A DNA stretch of 64,000 nt, from positions 3,477,501 to 3,541,500 of the forward strand of contig NZ_CP058364.1 in the NCBI RefSeq assembly GCF_013391805.1, in the 5' to 3' direction. Under the pieces are notes generated by a model. The model saw only the letters and a program-made list of their open reading frames with translations. It searched no databases and was not told the origin of the DNA. The DNA is from Galbibacter sp. BG1. GTDB lineage: Bacteria > Bacteroidota > Bacteroidia > Flavobacteriales > Flavobacteriaceae. Below, piece after piece: positions 1 through 8,564 of the stretch. Positions within the stretch are counted from its first letter, which is position 1. The number at the start of each line of letters is the position of its first letter. The translations under genes and the position numbers were made by a program.

Positions 1-301
1 AATAAATCTTATCGTTTAACCACTCTTCTACTGCAATGGCATGCGGTTTTGGTAGTTTTTCGTAAAATTTAGAAACTTCTATTTGCTCTTTGTTTTCGAA
101 AATCTCTTCCAAGCTATCAGTATAAGTAGCAAACTCTTCCAATTTCTCGATCAACTCTTTTTTAATGTCTCCATTAATCTGGTTAGCACGTTTAGAAATA
201 ATTGAAATAGCCTCGTAAATATTATTTGTTGGCGCGTCAATTTCATTTCTATCATAAGTTACCGTAGAAACAGGTGCTTCAGAATTTCTTAATTCGCTCA
301 T
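1..301 (-). CDS. rpoZ: RNA polymerase omega subunit (3' end outside window)
   Basis: The visible first 100 residues match the Bacteroidota form of the omega/Rpb6 subunit, which helps assemble and stabilise the RNA polymerase core. The segment NNIYEAISIISKRANQI corresponds to the conserved omega helix seen in the family, preceded by a short acidic N-terminus (MSELRNSEAP) and followed by an acidic helix. The ATG at 299-301 lies 7 bases after the bamD stop, so the two genes are probably co-transcribed; bamD-rpoZ is a common order in Flavobacteriaceae. The gene is cut by the window edge, so its C-terminus cannot be checked. Confidence 0.82.
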   Translation of the reverse strand, partial: MSELRNSEAPVSTVTYDRNEIDAPTNNIYEAISIISKRANQINGDIKKELIEKLEEFATYTDSLEEIFENKEQIEVSKFYEKLPKPHAIAVEEWLNDKIY

Positions 302-308
302 AACTTTT

Positions 309-1124
309 TTATTTGCTGTATTGTTCTAATAATTGTTTAAAATCTGCTAACTCTTTGCTTAGCTCTTCATTGAGTTTCGTCGCCTTTCCTTGGTATTCAC
401 CTTCTGGAAATTCCGTTATCAATTTTTTATAGGCCGCCTGCGCATTGTTAATACGTTCTTCTTTTTTAGAGTAGATACTATTAACCGCCAAGTTGTATTT
501 CGCCAAGAAATCATAATATAATGCATCCTCTTTATAAACCGATCCTGGATATTCTTTAAAGAACATTTCAAAAGATTTTATGGACGCATTGTAATCTGAT
601 ATTCTATTGTATTGCTTTGCTATTTCAAAGGCCTTCTTTTCCAATTTTGCCCTTAACTCCGCTACCATTTCGTTTGCTTGCTCCATATACTCCGACTCTG
701 AATGGGTATTGATGAAAATTTGCAATCTACTAATAGCTTTTTCCGTTTCTGTTTGATCTAAACTATATCTCGGGGAAGTTAAATATTGACTTTTAGCACC
801 TAAGAAAGCTGCCTCCTCTGCCTTATCACTCCGTGGATATGATTTTGAGAAACGCTCGAACTGATAGGCTGCCAAGTAATAATCTTCCATCTCGTAATAA
901 GAGTTGGCATAAAAATAAATAAGACGTTCACCCTGCGGTTTTCCTACATACTGAGGTACAATTTGCTCTAAAAGCCTATTAGCGCGTTTATAGTCTCCTT
1001 CATTATAAAGCTTTTCAGCCATTTCATATTTATTCTTTACATCACTATCCTTTAATACTTTTTGATACTCACTACATCCAATGAATAAAAAAACAGAAAG
1101 AATTAATATGTATGTATATTTCAT
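309..1124 (-). CDS. bamD: Outer membrane assembly lipoprotein BamD
   Basis: BamD is the lipoprotein partner of BamA in the beta-barrel assembly machine on the inner face of the outer membrane. I chose the ATG at 1122-1124 because it gives a clean lipoprotein signal (MKYTYILILSVFLFIGC, lipobox FIGC); the reading frame is open a further 14 codons upstream, with another ATG at 1130, but that extension would bury the signal. The mature protein is a helical TPR-like solenoid with the typical 'A..LY..GDY..A...FE' spacing repeated several times. About 271 residues, normal for the family. It sits directly upstream of rpoZ. Confidence 0.88.
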   Translation of the reverse strand: MKYTYILILSVFLFIGCSEYQKVLKDSDVKNKYEMAEKLYNEGDYKRANRLLEQIVPQYVGKPQGERLIYFYANSYYEMEDYYLAAYQFERFSKSYPRSDKAEEAAFLGAKSQYLTSPRYSLDQTETEKAISRLQIFINTHSESEYMEQANEMVAELRAKLEKKAFEIAKQYNRISDYNASIKSFEMFFKEYPGSVYKEDALYYDFLAKYNLAVNSIYSKKEERINNAQAAYKKLITEFPEGEYQGKATKLNEELSKELADFKQLLEQYSK

Positions 1125-1675
1125 ATGCATTACGCCGCTAAGCAGGTTTTTATTTTTCAGCTCCAATCAAACTATTTTTGGACTGCACACCAAGTAATTA
1201 GGTTGCAGATAATTCATCGGGCAAAATTAGTTAAATATATGTAATTAAAAAAACTATTTTAAAAGGTGAAAATAAAGCTCTTTTGAAACATTCAACCGGC
1301 TCCACTCCCTTTTTATTAAAAGTTTAACTTTCCCCTATTCCATACCTCCAATGAAACCAATGATAAATTAGATTTTACAAACCGCTTTTCAACATTTTCT
1401 CTACGGAAAGATAAAGAGTATCTAAATTACGGGTTGTACGACTTATTTTGGATTTTGGACTATTCCCAAGAATAGGTCATGAGTACAATTTTTTAGAATT
1501 AAAGGAATCATTTCCGTCAAGGATATCATTGTTTGTGTCCAACTTTACAAAACCTGTTGTTTATATTCGTCTTAGCCTCCGAAGAAATCCCTTTTAGACT
1601 AATAAATCCATAAAGAGAGTGGCATTTCTAGGTAAACGAAGAAAAATTTAATTCAAGTATAAAAAAAAATACATT
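1125..1675. other. Intergenic stretch of about 550 bp
   Basis: This AT-rich gap separates the divergent bamD and DUF4199-like genes. I see no convincing ORF, RNA gene or strong hairpin. A weak match to a Bacteroidota -7 element (ATAGTTTG) on the minus strand at 1175-1168 could serve bamD, but its spacing to the nearest TTG (about 15 bases) is short. It presumably holds the two divergent promoters. Confidence 0.4.
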
Positions 1676-2158
1676 ATGAAAAATTACAGTTCAGCAATAA
1701 AATATGGAAGTCTCACCGGTATCGCCTTAATTATTTACTTTCTGATTTTATCCCTATTTGGACTTCATCAATATCCCATATTGGGTGCCCTGAACATTGC
1801 CATTATAGCCACAGCAATGTACTATGGAATGCGGGATTTTAAAGCAAATTTTACGGGCAACTTTCTTTATAGGCATGGCTTCGCCGCGGGGATGATTATC
1901 GGGTTCATGGGAACGGTTATTTTTACTATATTTTTCGCTTTATATGTAACCGAACTTAATTCTGATTTTTTAAATTCTTTTATGACGGAATGGAAGTTTG
2001 AGTGGTCCAGCAATATGGGTATGTTATTGTTAACTATAATTTTAATGGGTTTTGCCTTATCCGTTGTTCTAACCTTGTCATACATGCAATTATTAAAAAA
2101 GAGTTGGAATACTACGGAAGGGGAACGCCACACTTTATCCCATAGTAAGGATAATTAG
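1676..2158 (+). CDS. DUF4199-like four-helix membrane protein
   Basis: A 160-residue integral membrane protein with four hydrophobic segments at roughly residues 10-30, 35-52, 68-92 and 112-138 and a short basic, polar C-terminus. Size, helix layout and the opening 'YGSLTGIALIIYF' resemble the DUF4199 family, which is widespread in Bacteroidota and has no assigned function. The assignment rests on overall resemblance, not a diagnostic motif. It appears monocistronic. Confidence 0.6.
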   Translation: MKNYSSAIKYGSLTGIALIIYFLILSLFGLHQYPILGALNIAIIATAMYYGMRDFKANFTGNFLYRHGFAAGMIIGFMGTVIFTIFFALYVTELNSDFLNSFMTEWKFEWSSNMGMLLLTIILMGFALSVVLTLSYMQLLKKSWNTTEGERHTLSHSKDN

Positions 2159-2374
2159 AATCGTTAATTCACTAGATACTGAGGCAGAAATGAAATTTTT
2201 AAGGATATCTTACTAGACTCTTTTAGTAATGTTCGTTAAAATGCATAAAATTGATACTTCCCTTAAATTTCATAATCATTTGTTAAGCCATTCAAAAATT
2301 GATTGATTACGGCAAAAATATAGTCATCGAAATTATAATTTTAAGGTCTGAAGGCAAATTGAATTAGAGTTAAA

Positions 2375-2382
2375 TAAATTTG
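2375..2382 (+). promoter_or_regulatory. Bacteroidota-type -7 element upstream of the SYLF gene
   Basis: TAAATTTG matches TAnnTTTG exactly. The nearest upstream TTG (2359-2361) is only 13 bases away, shorter than usual, so the -33 element is uncertain. It lies about 55 bases before the ATG at 2436. Confidence 0.4.
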
Positions 2383-2435
2383 TAAACCTTCCTATAAACA
2401 GCATAATATATTAAAGAATTTTAAAAAACTTAAAC

Positions 2436-2975
2436 ATGAAAAAGCTAAAATTATTCACTACCATCGTTTTCACTGCCATTACCTTGTTTGCGTTTTCCCA
2501 GACGGAAAAAGATCAAAAAATAATGTCTGATGCCGAGAATGCAAAACAATTATTACAAAAGTCAGATAAAGGACTGGAAAAATTTTTCGAAAGTGCTTCG
2601 GGTTATGTCATTTTCCCCAATGTGGGAGAAGGAGCTTTTATAGTTGGAGGCGCTTCGGGGAATGGTGTTTTGTATGAAAATGGAGCCCCGGTTGGTATGG
2701 CAAGTCTTAAAAAAGTAGATATTGGTTTACAAGCTGGAGGACAAGAGATTGTGGAAATCATTTTTTTCGAAACCGAAGAAGCCCTTAATGAGTTTAAGCA
2801 AGAAGAAATCAAATTTTCAGCTGAAGCTTCTGCCATAGCCGTTAAGGAAGGGGCTGCTAAAAATGCCAATTACAACGATGGAATGATCATTTTCACTAAA
2901 CCCAAAAAAGGATTGATGGCAGATTTATCCATCGGGGGACAAAAATTTAAATACACACCGTTTGATAATAAATAA
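2436..2975 (+). CDS. Secreted SYLF-domain (YSC84-like) lipid-binding protein
   Basis: 179 residues with an N-terminal signal peptide (MKKLKLFTTIVFTAITLFAFS) followed by one SYLF/YSC84 domain. The segments 'SASGYVIFPNVGEGAFIVGG' and 'AGGQEIVEIIFFET' are characteristic of this family, and the length is typical of bacterial members. SYLF domains in eukaryotes bind phosphoinositides; the bacterial role is not settled, with exported stress-associated roles suggested. It ends just before a strong terminator and looks monocistronic. Confidence 0.85.
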   Translation: MKKLKLFTTIVFTAITLFAFSQTEKDQKIMSDAENAKQLLQKSDKGLEKFFESASGYVIFPNVGEGAFIVGGASGNGVLYENGAPVGMASLKKVDIGLQAGGQEIVEIIFFETEEALNEFKQEEIKFSAEASAIAVKEGAAKNANYNDGMIIFTKPKKGLMADLSIGGQKFKYTPFDNK

Positions 2976-2999
2976 CCAACTTATGTATAATCAAACGGA

Positions 3000-3026
3000 A
3001 GACCGCTTTTTTAGCGGTCTTTTTAT
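3000..3026 (+). terminator. Rho-independent terminator after the SYLF gene
   Basis: Perfect 8-bp stem AGACCGCT / AGCGGTCT with a five-base T loop, followed by a T run. Confidence 0.9.
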
Positions 3027-3099
3027 TTCTATTTGGTTCGATGCTCTTTGTTAAGTTTTAAAAAATCTAGAGTCCTACAGCTTACTGACTGTTATTTCT

Positions 3100-3339
3100 T
3101 TAATCTACGGAACCTTTTTCAGAATTTATTTTTGCAGAAGCGCTATCGACTGAAGAAGTGTCTACCGGTTTCCCTTTCCATTCCATGGCTCGTTCCATCC
3201 CTTCCTGCTTTACCTCCTGAATATCTTCCCTGGCACTGTTTGTAGCCCCAGTTGGTTTTTCAGTTTTGGAATCTCGACAAGATAGAGCCAGAACATAAAA
3301 TAAAATTATCCCTAACAATTTCGGTGTAATTCTCATCAT
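3100..3339 (-). CDS. Small lipoprotein, function unknown
   Basis: A 79-residue ORF with a lipoprotein signal: basic start, hydrophobic helix LLGIILFYVLALSC with lipobox ALSC, then a polar, charged tail of about 58 residues rich in S, E and K. Two consecutive ATG codons (3334-3339) could start it. The tail contains no recognisable domain and is probably disordered. It is divergent from the catalase gene. Lipobox and length support a real gene; the role is unknown. Confidence 0.6.
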   Translation of the reverse strand: MMRITPKLLGIILFYVLALSCRDSKTEKPTGATNSAREDIQEVKQEGMERAMEWKGKPVDTSSVDSASAKINSEKGSVD

Positions 3340-3607
3340 TTAAAATTTTAAAAATTATTGATTTCAAAATAAGGATGACCTTTTAAACCTTTGAACGGAA
3401 ATGATAATATCTTGAATGTTTTCAGATTTAAAGCTAAGCATCTCAGTCTTCTACATTTTAATTCATACAAAAATCCGACTTGCATCTAAAGTTTTCTATC
3501 TCATCACCGCAGATTCTTCTCTATTTAACCAATTCCATTCAGAATTTGATTATATGAATCCATTCTTGAGGAACTATAAAACTAACTTCATAGCAAAACT
3601 TAGTAAG

Positions 3608-5746
3608 ATGGAAGACCATAAGAATAAACCAGAAAAACAAGAGACTAAAAAATCAGCTTCCCTGAAAAAGGTTAGCAGTGAAGGTGAATTTATGACCACC
3701 AATCAAGGGGTTAAAGTTAACGATACCAATAATTCCTTAAAAGCTGGTGAGAGAGGCCCCTCACTGTTGGAAGATTTTATTTTACGCGAAAAAATAACCC
3801 ATTTTGACCACGAGCGAATACCAGAGCGCATTGTTCATGCCAGAGGAAGCGGCGCTCATGGATATTTTGAACTCTATGAAAGTCAAGAAGATATTACCAA
3901 AGCAGGGATATTTACCGATACTTCCAGAAAAACCCCGGTATTTGTTAGGTTTTCTACAGTGGCAGGATCCAAAGGTTCAGCAGATCTTGCCAGGGATGTA
4001 CGTGGATTCGCTGTTAAATTTTATACCGAGGAAGGTATATTCGACCTAGTAGGTAACAATATGCCTATCTTCTTTATTCAAGATGCTATGAAATTTCCAG
4101 ATTTAATTCATGCTGTAAAGCCGGAACCTGACAGGGAAATTCCGCAGGCTGCATCCGCACATGACACTTTCTATGATTTTGTATCCCATACACCGGAAAC
4201 CCTTCATAATCAAATCTGGTTGATGAGCGATAGGGCAATTCCGAGAAGTTTTAGAATGATGGAAGGTTTTGGAATCCATACCTTTAGATTTATTAATGCA
4301 GATGGCAAATCACATTTCGTAAAATTTCATTGGAAGCCCCTTCTTGGAATCAAATCGATCACATGGGACGAGGCGGTAAAAATACATGGTGCAGATAGCG
4401 ACTTTCACCGTAGGGATCTATGGGATGCTATTGAAGAAGGAAACTATCCCGAATGGGAGCTAGGGGTACAGGTAATCCCACAGGAAGATGAACATTCATT
4501 TGATTTTGACCTACTGGATCCTACAAAATTGATTCCTGAAGAAATGGTGCCCGTAAAAAGAATCGGAAAAATGACGTTGAACAGAAACCCCGATAATTTC
4601 TTTGCGGAAACCGAACAAGTAGCATTTCATCCCGGGCATATAGTACCTGGTATCGATTTCACCAATGACCCATTGCTGCAGGGAAGATTGTTTTCCTATA
4701 CAGACACCCAGCTATCGCGACTTGGAAGCCCAAATTTTCACGAAATTCCCATCAATCGTCCTTTGAATGAAGTCCACAACAATCAGCGCGACGCGCACAT
4801 GAGAATGACCATCAACAAAGGTAAAACTGCCTATTTTCCCAATTCCATTGGTGGTGGATGTCCGTATTTGGCAAGAATTGCAGAAGGAGGCTTTTCGAGT
4901 TACGAAGAGCGAATAGAAGCTTCAAAAGTGCGAGCCAGAAGTGAAAGTTTCAACGATCACTTTTCGCAACCGGCCCTCTTTTATAGAAGTTTAAAAAGTT
5001 GGGAAAAAGAACATATAATCGAGGCCTATGCTTTTGAATTAGGGAAATGTACCTACAAGCATATAAAACAACGCATGCTGTGGTTGCTCAATCAAATTGA
5101 AGAAAATTTGGCAAATGAGGTGGCTGAAAAATTAGGTTTGGAAATACCTGAAAAAATTGATCAGCCCATCAACCAAGCAATTGGTGCCGATGCCAATGTA
5201 GAGAAGCAACAACCCTCCAGGAAACAAAACTATTTAGAAGAGTCCAATGCGCTAAGCCAAACCCATCTTCCATCGGAAGATATCAGCACATTGAAAATTG
5301 CAGCTCTGGTAGCAGACGGTTTTGATGGTAAAGGGGTGTCAGAAATGAAAAAGCATTTGGAGGGCAAAAATGCACATCTTGTTTTAATTGCCCCTAACGG
5401 TGGTAAAGTAATTTGCGATAAAGACAAAGAACATGAGGTAAATGCTGCACTCCATACCACCGAAAGTGTTTTGTATGATGCCCTATACCTGCCCGGTGGG
5501 GATAAATCAGTTGAAACACTGAAAGAAAATGGAAAGGTTATTAAATTTATTAATGAAACTTTAAAACATTGCAAGGCCATTGCTTTGCAAAAAGAGGCCG
5601 AACAGTTTTTGGAAACAACTTTCCTTAAGACCTTTAAAGAGGACGAAGCTGTTTTAATGGATCAATCTCCAAATAAATTTTCCGAGGTTCTAGCCCAGCA
5701 TAGAAATTGGGAACGGGAAGCCAAAACCAAAATGATTCCAGCTTAA
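3608..5746 (+). CDS. katE: Large-subunit catalase, HPII (KatE) type
   Basis: A 712-residue monofunctional haem catalase with the extra C-terminal class I glutamine-amidotransferase-like domain (about residues 555-680) that defines the large HPII class. Counting from the ATG at 3608, the distal His is H77, the distal Asn N150 and the haem-ligand Tyr Y364 (FSYTDTQ); these offsets equal those of E. coli HPII H128, N201 and Y415. H341 aligns with HPII H392, which is cross-linked to the haem Tyr. The frame is open to 3416, but homology begins after 3608, with an ATG at 3554 as the alternative. It removes H2O2, probably in the cytoplasm. Confidence 0.93.
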   Translation: MEDHKNKPEKQETKKSASLKKVSSEGEFMTTNQGVKVNDTNNSLKAGERGPSLLEDFILREKITHFDHERIPERIVHARGSGAHGYFELYESQEDITKAGIFTDTSRKTPVFVRFSTVAGSKGSADLARDVRGFAVKFYTEEGIFDLVGNNMPIFFIQDAMKFPDLIHAVKPEPDREIPQAASAHDTFYDFVSHTPETLHNQIWLMSDRAIPRSFRMMEGFGIHTFRFINADGKSHFVKFHWKPLLGIKSITWDEAVKIHGADSDFHRRDLWDAIEEGNYPEWELGVQVIPQEDEHSFDFDLLDPTKLIPEEMVPVKRIGKMTLNRNPDNFFAETEQVAFHPGHIVPGIDFTNDPLLQGRLFSYTDTQLSRLGSPNFHEIPINRPLNEVHNNQRDAHMRMTINKGKTAYFPNSIGGGCPYLARIAEGGFSSYEERIEASKVRARSESFNDHFSQPALFYRSLKSWEKEHIIEAYAFELGKCTYKHIKQRMLWLLNQIEENLANEVAEKLGLEIPEKIDQPINQAIGADANVEKQQPSRKQNYLEESNALSQTHLPSEDISTLKIAALVADGFDGKGVSEMKKHLEGKNAHLVLIAPNGGKVICDKDKEHEVNAALHTTESVLYDALYLPGGDKSVETLKENGKVIKFINETLKHCKAIALQKEAEQFLETTFLKTFKEDEAVLMDQSPNKFSEVLAQHRNWEREAKTKMIPA

Positions 5747-5778
5747 GCTTTCGCACTTTTGGGAAATATTGCATAAAA

Positions 5779-5815
5779 AAACCGAGCCGGGTTAGAATCC
5801 GTCTCGGTTTTTTTA
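5779..5815 (+). terminator. Terminator after katE
   Basis: Stem AAACCGAG / CTCGGTTT with a T run. It lies 32 bases after the catalase stop codon. Confidence 0.9.
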
Positions 5816-5886
5816 TAATTAAATAATTATTGAATCCCTAAAAGATTATAAATAGAGTTAATTAAAAAAATGGCAAATCCATTTCT

Positions 5887-6948
5887 CTAAATATCCCTTC
5901 TATAATCCTCGTCACGTCTAAAATTATCTTCCTCATGAATACGCTCCTCCTCTAGAACCGTATACGTTGGCGAACCCAATGATCCCGCCAACAAGGCGGC
6001 TGTGGCTCCCAATAGAAACATAAAAAATGAAACCAAACTTACCTTTGCAATAGCTTTTGCCGCTTCATCCGCTGCTTTTTCAGCTTTCTGTTTGGCTTTT
6101 TTGTACAATTCTTCTGCCCTCTCTGCTGCCTTATCTAGTTTGCGTTCCCATTTAGTGATGACTCCGTTGATTTCAGCCTCCGTTAAATCTGTATTTTCAG
6201 TTAAATAATCCTTTATTTCCTCTTTTTCAAAATAATCTTTGTCCCCTTCTACAGAAATATCCAGATTTCCATTTTTATCCAGATCAAAATTTAAATCATT
6301 AAAGAATTCCGAAACCTTTTCTTCCAGATTGAGCTGGCGTAACGATTCTCGTACCTCCGATTTTGAGTTTTGAATTGTTGACCGTGCTTCCTCGGAAGTA
6401 TTTTCTGGTAAAAGGTTATATCGCTCCCCTGCTTGCATTAATTGCAGTACTTCTTCCTTTACTTCGTTGTAAGTAGTTGTGGTTTCCTTTTTGTTTTGGT
6501 TCTGAAGCTTTTTTAAATTGACCACCACCTCTTTTGTATCGCCGCCGCCAAATATTTGGGAGGTGGCACTAGCTACGCCACTGATGGCACTACCAACTGC
6601 TGATCCAACAAATATAACCGACACCAACGCATAAACCGTCCAGGCTATAAATCCGTGCAAAGCGCCATCGATGGGAGATGGATATCCAGCCATTCTACCA
6701 GCAACCCAACCACCAGCAAATAAGGCTAATAAATTGGAAACAATCCACCAAATCGCGGTTCCAATTCCCAATCCCTCCAACGGTTCACTTTCCTGAAGGG
6801 GATCTATACTGGCAAAACCTATGCCTATACCCAATAAATTGAACAGAAACATAATCGCAATAGTAGTAAGTGCACCACTTATTACAGCTCCCCATGAAAT
6901 ACGGTTTATTTTTCTGGTTGTACTAAAAAAATTTGTTATTCTTCTCAT
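5887..6948 (-). CDS. Membrane protein with coiled-coil loop, function unknown
   Basis: 353 residues from the ATG at 6948 (8 codons inside the longest frame). Hydrophobic segments lie near residues 15-40, 60-85, 90-125 and 300-325. The region between, about residues 135-300, is a charged, Lys/Glu/Ala-rich coiled coil ending in a 'KKAKQKAEKAADEAAKA' helix. The first membrane block (GALTTIAIMFLFNLLGIGIG, then FAGGWVAGRMAG) resembles proteins annotated as PhnA-like membrane proteins in proteobacteria; no biochemical role is established. It is convergent with katE and divergent from the CsbD-like gene. Confidence 0.6.
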   Translation of the reverse strand: MRRITNFFSTTRKINRISWGAVISGALTTIAIMFLFNLLGIGIGFASIDPLQESEPLEGLGIGTAIWWIVSNLLALFAGGWVAGRMAGYPSPIDGALHGFIAWTVYALVSVIFVGSAVGSAISGVASATSQIFGGGDTKEVVVNLKKLQNQNKKETTTTYNEVKEEVLQLMQAGERYNLLPENTSEEARSTIQNSKSEVRESLRQLNLEEKVSEFFNDLNFDLDKNGNLDISVEGDKDYFEKEEIKDYLTENTDLTEAEINGVITKWERKLDKAAERAEELYKKAKQKAEKAADEAAKAIAKVSLVSFFMFLLGATAALLAGSLGSPTYTVLEEERIHEEDNFRRDEDYRRDI

Positions 6949-7164
6949 TTTGATTTTTTTTAAGTTGAACAAACAACCTACTTATATTTTCAATGTATAT
7001 TGTTCGTTTTTGAATAAAAAATTAACACAAAAGAAACTCATTATCAATTATTTATAATGCATTAAACCTTATTTTCATTACGCTACTTTTTTATTTAATG
7101 CAGTTCAATTTAACCGTATTTACCTCTTAAATTAGAGTTATTAATAACTTAAAATTGTAAAGTG

Positions 7165-7407
7165 ATGGAAAAAAGAAATGAAAGAGAAAATCCTTCTCAC
7201 GATCGTAAAAACGAAAATCAAGACCGCTCTAAAAACTTAGAGAAAAAATGGAAAAGCATCAAAGGTGAATATCGAGGGGAATATCAGAGTGTCACTGATG
7301 AAGATGTTAATTATAATGATGGGGATTTCGAAGGTATGCTAGATAGACTAAGTCGACGAAGAGGTATCTCCAGATCGCAAGTGAAGGATGAAATTGATAA
7401 CTGGTAG
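7165..7407 (+). CDS. CsbD-like small stress protein
   Basis: 80 residues, charged and without a signal peptide. The core 'WKSIKGEYRGEYQSVTDEDV' followed by 'LSRRRGISRSQVKDEIDNW' matches the short CsbD-family proteins of Bacteroidota. CsbD proteins elsewhere are induced by general stress, but their molecular role is unknown. A GTG sits immediately upstream at 7162; I take the ATG at 7165. A strong terminator follows, so it is a single-gene unit. Confidence 0.8.
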   Translation: MEKRNERENPSHDRKNENQDRSKNLEKKWKSIKGEYRGEYQSVTDEDVNYNDGDFEGMLDRLSRRRGISRSQVKDEIDNW

Positions 7408-7431
7408 AAAACCATTAAAGATCAATTGGGA

Positions 7432-7467
7432 AAAAGCAGCTTTACAAGGTAAAGCTGCTTTTTTTTA
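7432..7467 (+). terminator. Terminator after the CsbD-like gene
   Basis: Perfect 13-bp stem (AAAAGCAGCTTTA / TAAAGCTGCTTTT) and an eight-base T run. Confidence 0.93.
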
Positions 7468-7505
7468 TTTAATTTCACTGGAAATTGATAACTCTATTAA
7501 CTTTC

Positions 7506-8549
7506 ATGAAATCGATTGATGTACATTCACTACCCATAAATGAAGTGATTCAAAATATAGCGACCGGGCTTCGGTGTGATTTTGTTGAAAACTGCGATGA
7601 ATATTTAATTGAATTGCCCGAGAATATAGGCAAAGGCTCTATAAGGGGTATTAGCTTTAACGATGGCTTGGGACTCATTATTTACAATTGTAGTTTTTAT
7701 GAAGATCTGGAGATAAGATTTGTAAAAGATGATGTTCATCCGCTAAAATTCATTTATTGCGTGGATGGAAGTTTAATCCATAGGTTTGCCCATGAAAACA
7801 TCAATCATGAAATTGAAAAATATCAGCACGTTATTGTAGCCAATAAGGATAATGCCGGACATATTATAAAATTTTATAAGAATGAGCAAACAACGATGAC
7901 AAGTGTTGAAATCATCCGAAATCAATTCCAAGGAGAAATAAATTGCGAACTTGAAAAAAGTGATAAAAAGTTAATCGAACTCTTCCGTGATCAAACAGGG
8001 AAGACACTCTTTTACCATGAAGGCTTTTACAGTTTAAAATTAGCGGATATTTTTAAGGGAATTGAAGAGCATACCGATCAGAAATTAATTCGAAAACTGT
8101 TCTTAAAATCTAAAACCTATTCAATTTTAGTTGAGCAGATAATGCTCTACAGAGACGATATTTTAGATGAAAGCAATAGAACTATTTTAAGACGGCAGGA
8201 AATAGATCAAATTGAAACGGCCAAAAAAATAATTTATACCGAACTTGAAAACTTACCGAGTATTGAAAATATCGCAAATCGCATAGGTATTCCGGTTGCT
8301 AAACTTCAGTTAGGTTTTAAGGATATGTATAATGTCACGGTGAACGAATTTGTTCACAAAACCAGACTGCAGGTAGCTACTATAATGTTGGCAGATAAGG
8401 ATAAAACGTTGGCCGAGATACAGGACAATATTGGTATAAGTAGTAAAAGCTATTTTTCTAAAATAATACGGGAAGAATATCATATGACCCCCAGTGAGTT
8501 TCGAAAACAGAACATGGAAGTCATAAAAAGCAAAAAAAAACCGGGGTAA
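7506..8549 (+). CDS. AraC-family regulator, paralogue 1 of 3
   Basis: 347 residues from the ATG at 7506. A C-terminal AraC-type double helix-turn-helix (about residues 240-340; 'LPSIENIANRIGIPVAKLQLGF' then 'LAEIQDNIGISSKSYFSKIIR') follows a roughly 230-residue N-terminal domain with no recognised ligand-binding fold. That domain shares the pattern 'GISFNDGL...FYEDLEIRF...FIYCVDGSL' with the two minus-strand regulators downstream, so the three arose by duplication. Its stop codon lies in a terminator shared with paralogue 2. The target and signal are unknown. Confidence 0.85.
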   Translation: MKSIDVHSLPINEVIQNIATGLRCDFVENCDEYLIELPENIGKGSIRGISFNDGLGLIIYNCSFYEDLEIRFVKDDVHPLKFIYCVDGSLIHRFAHENINHEIEKYQHVIVANKDNAGHIIKFYKNEQTTMTSVEIIRNQFQGEINCELEKSDKKLIELFRDQTGKTLFYHEGFYSLKLADIFKGIEEHTDQKLIRKLFLKSKTYSILVEQIMLYRDDILDESNRTILRRQEIDQIETAKKIIYTELENLPSIENIANRIGIPVAKLQLGFKDMYNVTVNEFVHKTRLQVATIMLADKDKTLAEIQDNIGISSKSYFSKIIREEYHMTPSEFRKQNMEVIKSKKKPG

Positions 8550-8561
8550 AACCCCAGTTTT
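8537..8561. terminator. Bidirectional terminator between convergent AraC genes
   Basis: GGGGT / ACCCC stem extended by an A-tract/T-tract pairing. It overlaps the stop codon of the plus-strand regulator and lies just after the stop of the minus-strand one. Confidence 0.75.
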
Positions 8562-8564
8562 AAT

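Noticed and set aside
1141-1200. Full bamD promoter
   Set aside because: The -7 match is imperfect and the -33 spacing too short, so it is mentioned only within the intergenic entry.
3033-3245. Plus-strand ORF opposite the small lipoprotein
   Set aside because: Low-complexity translation with no signal or motif; the minus strand has a lipobox.
3416-3607. 64-codon upstream extension of the catalase
   Set aside because: The extension has no catalase homology; H77/N150/Y364 offsets fit the ATG at 3608.
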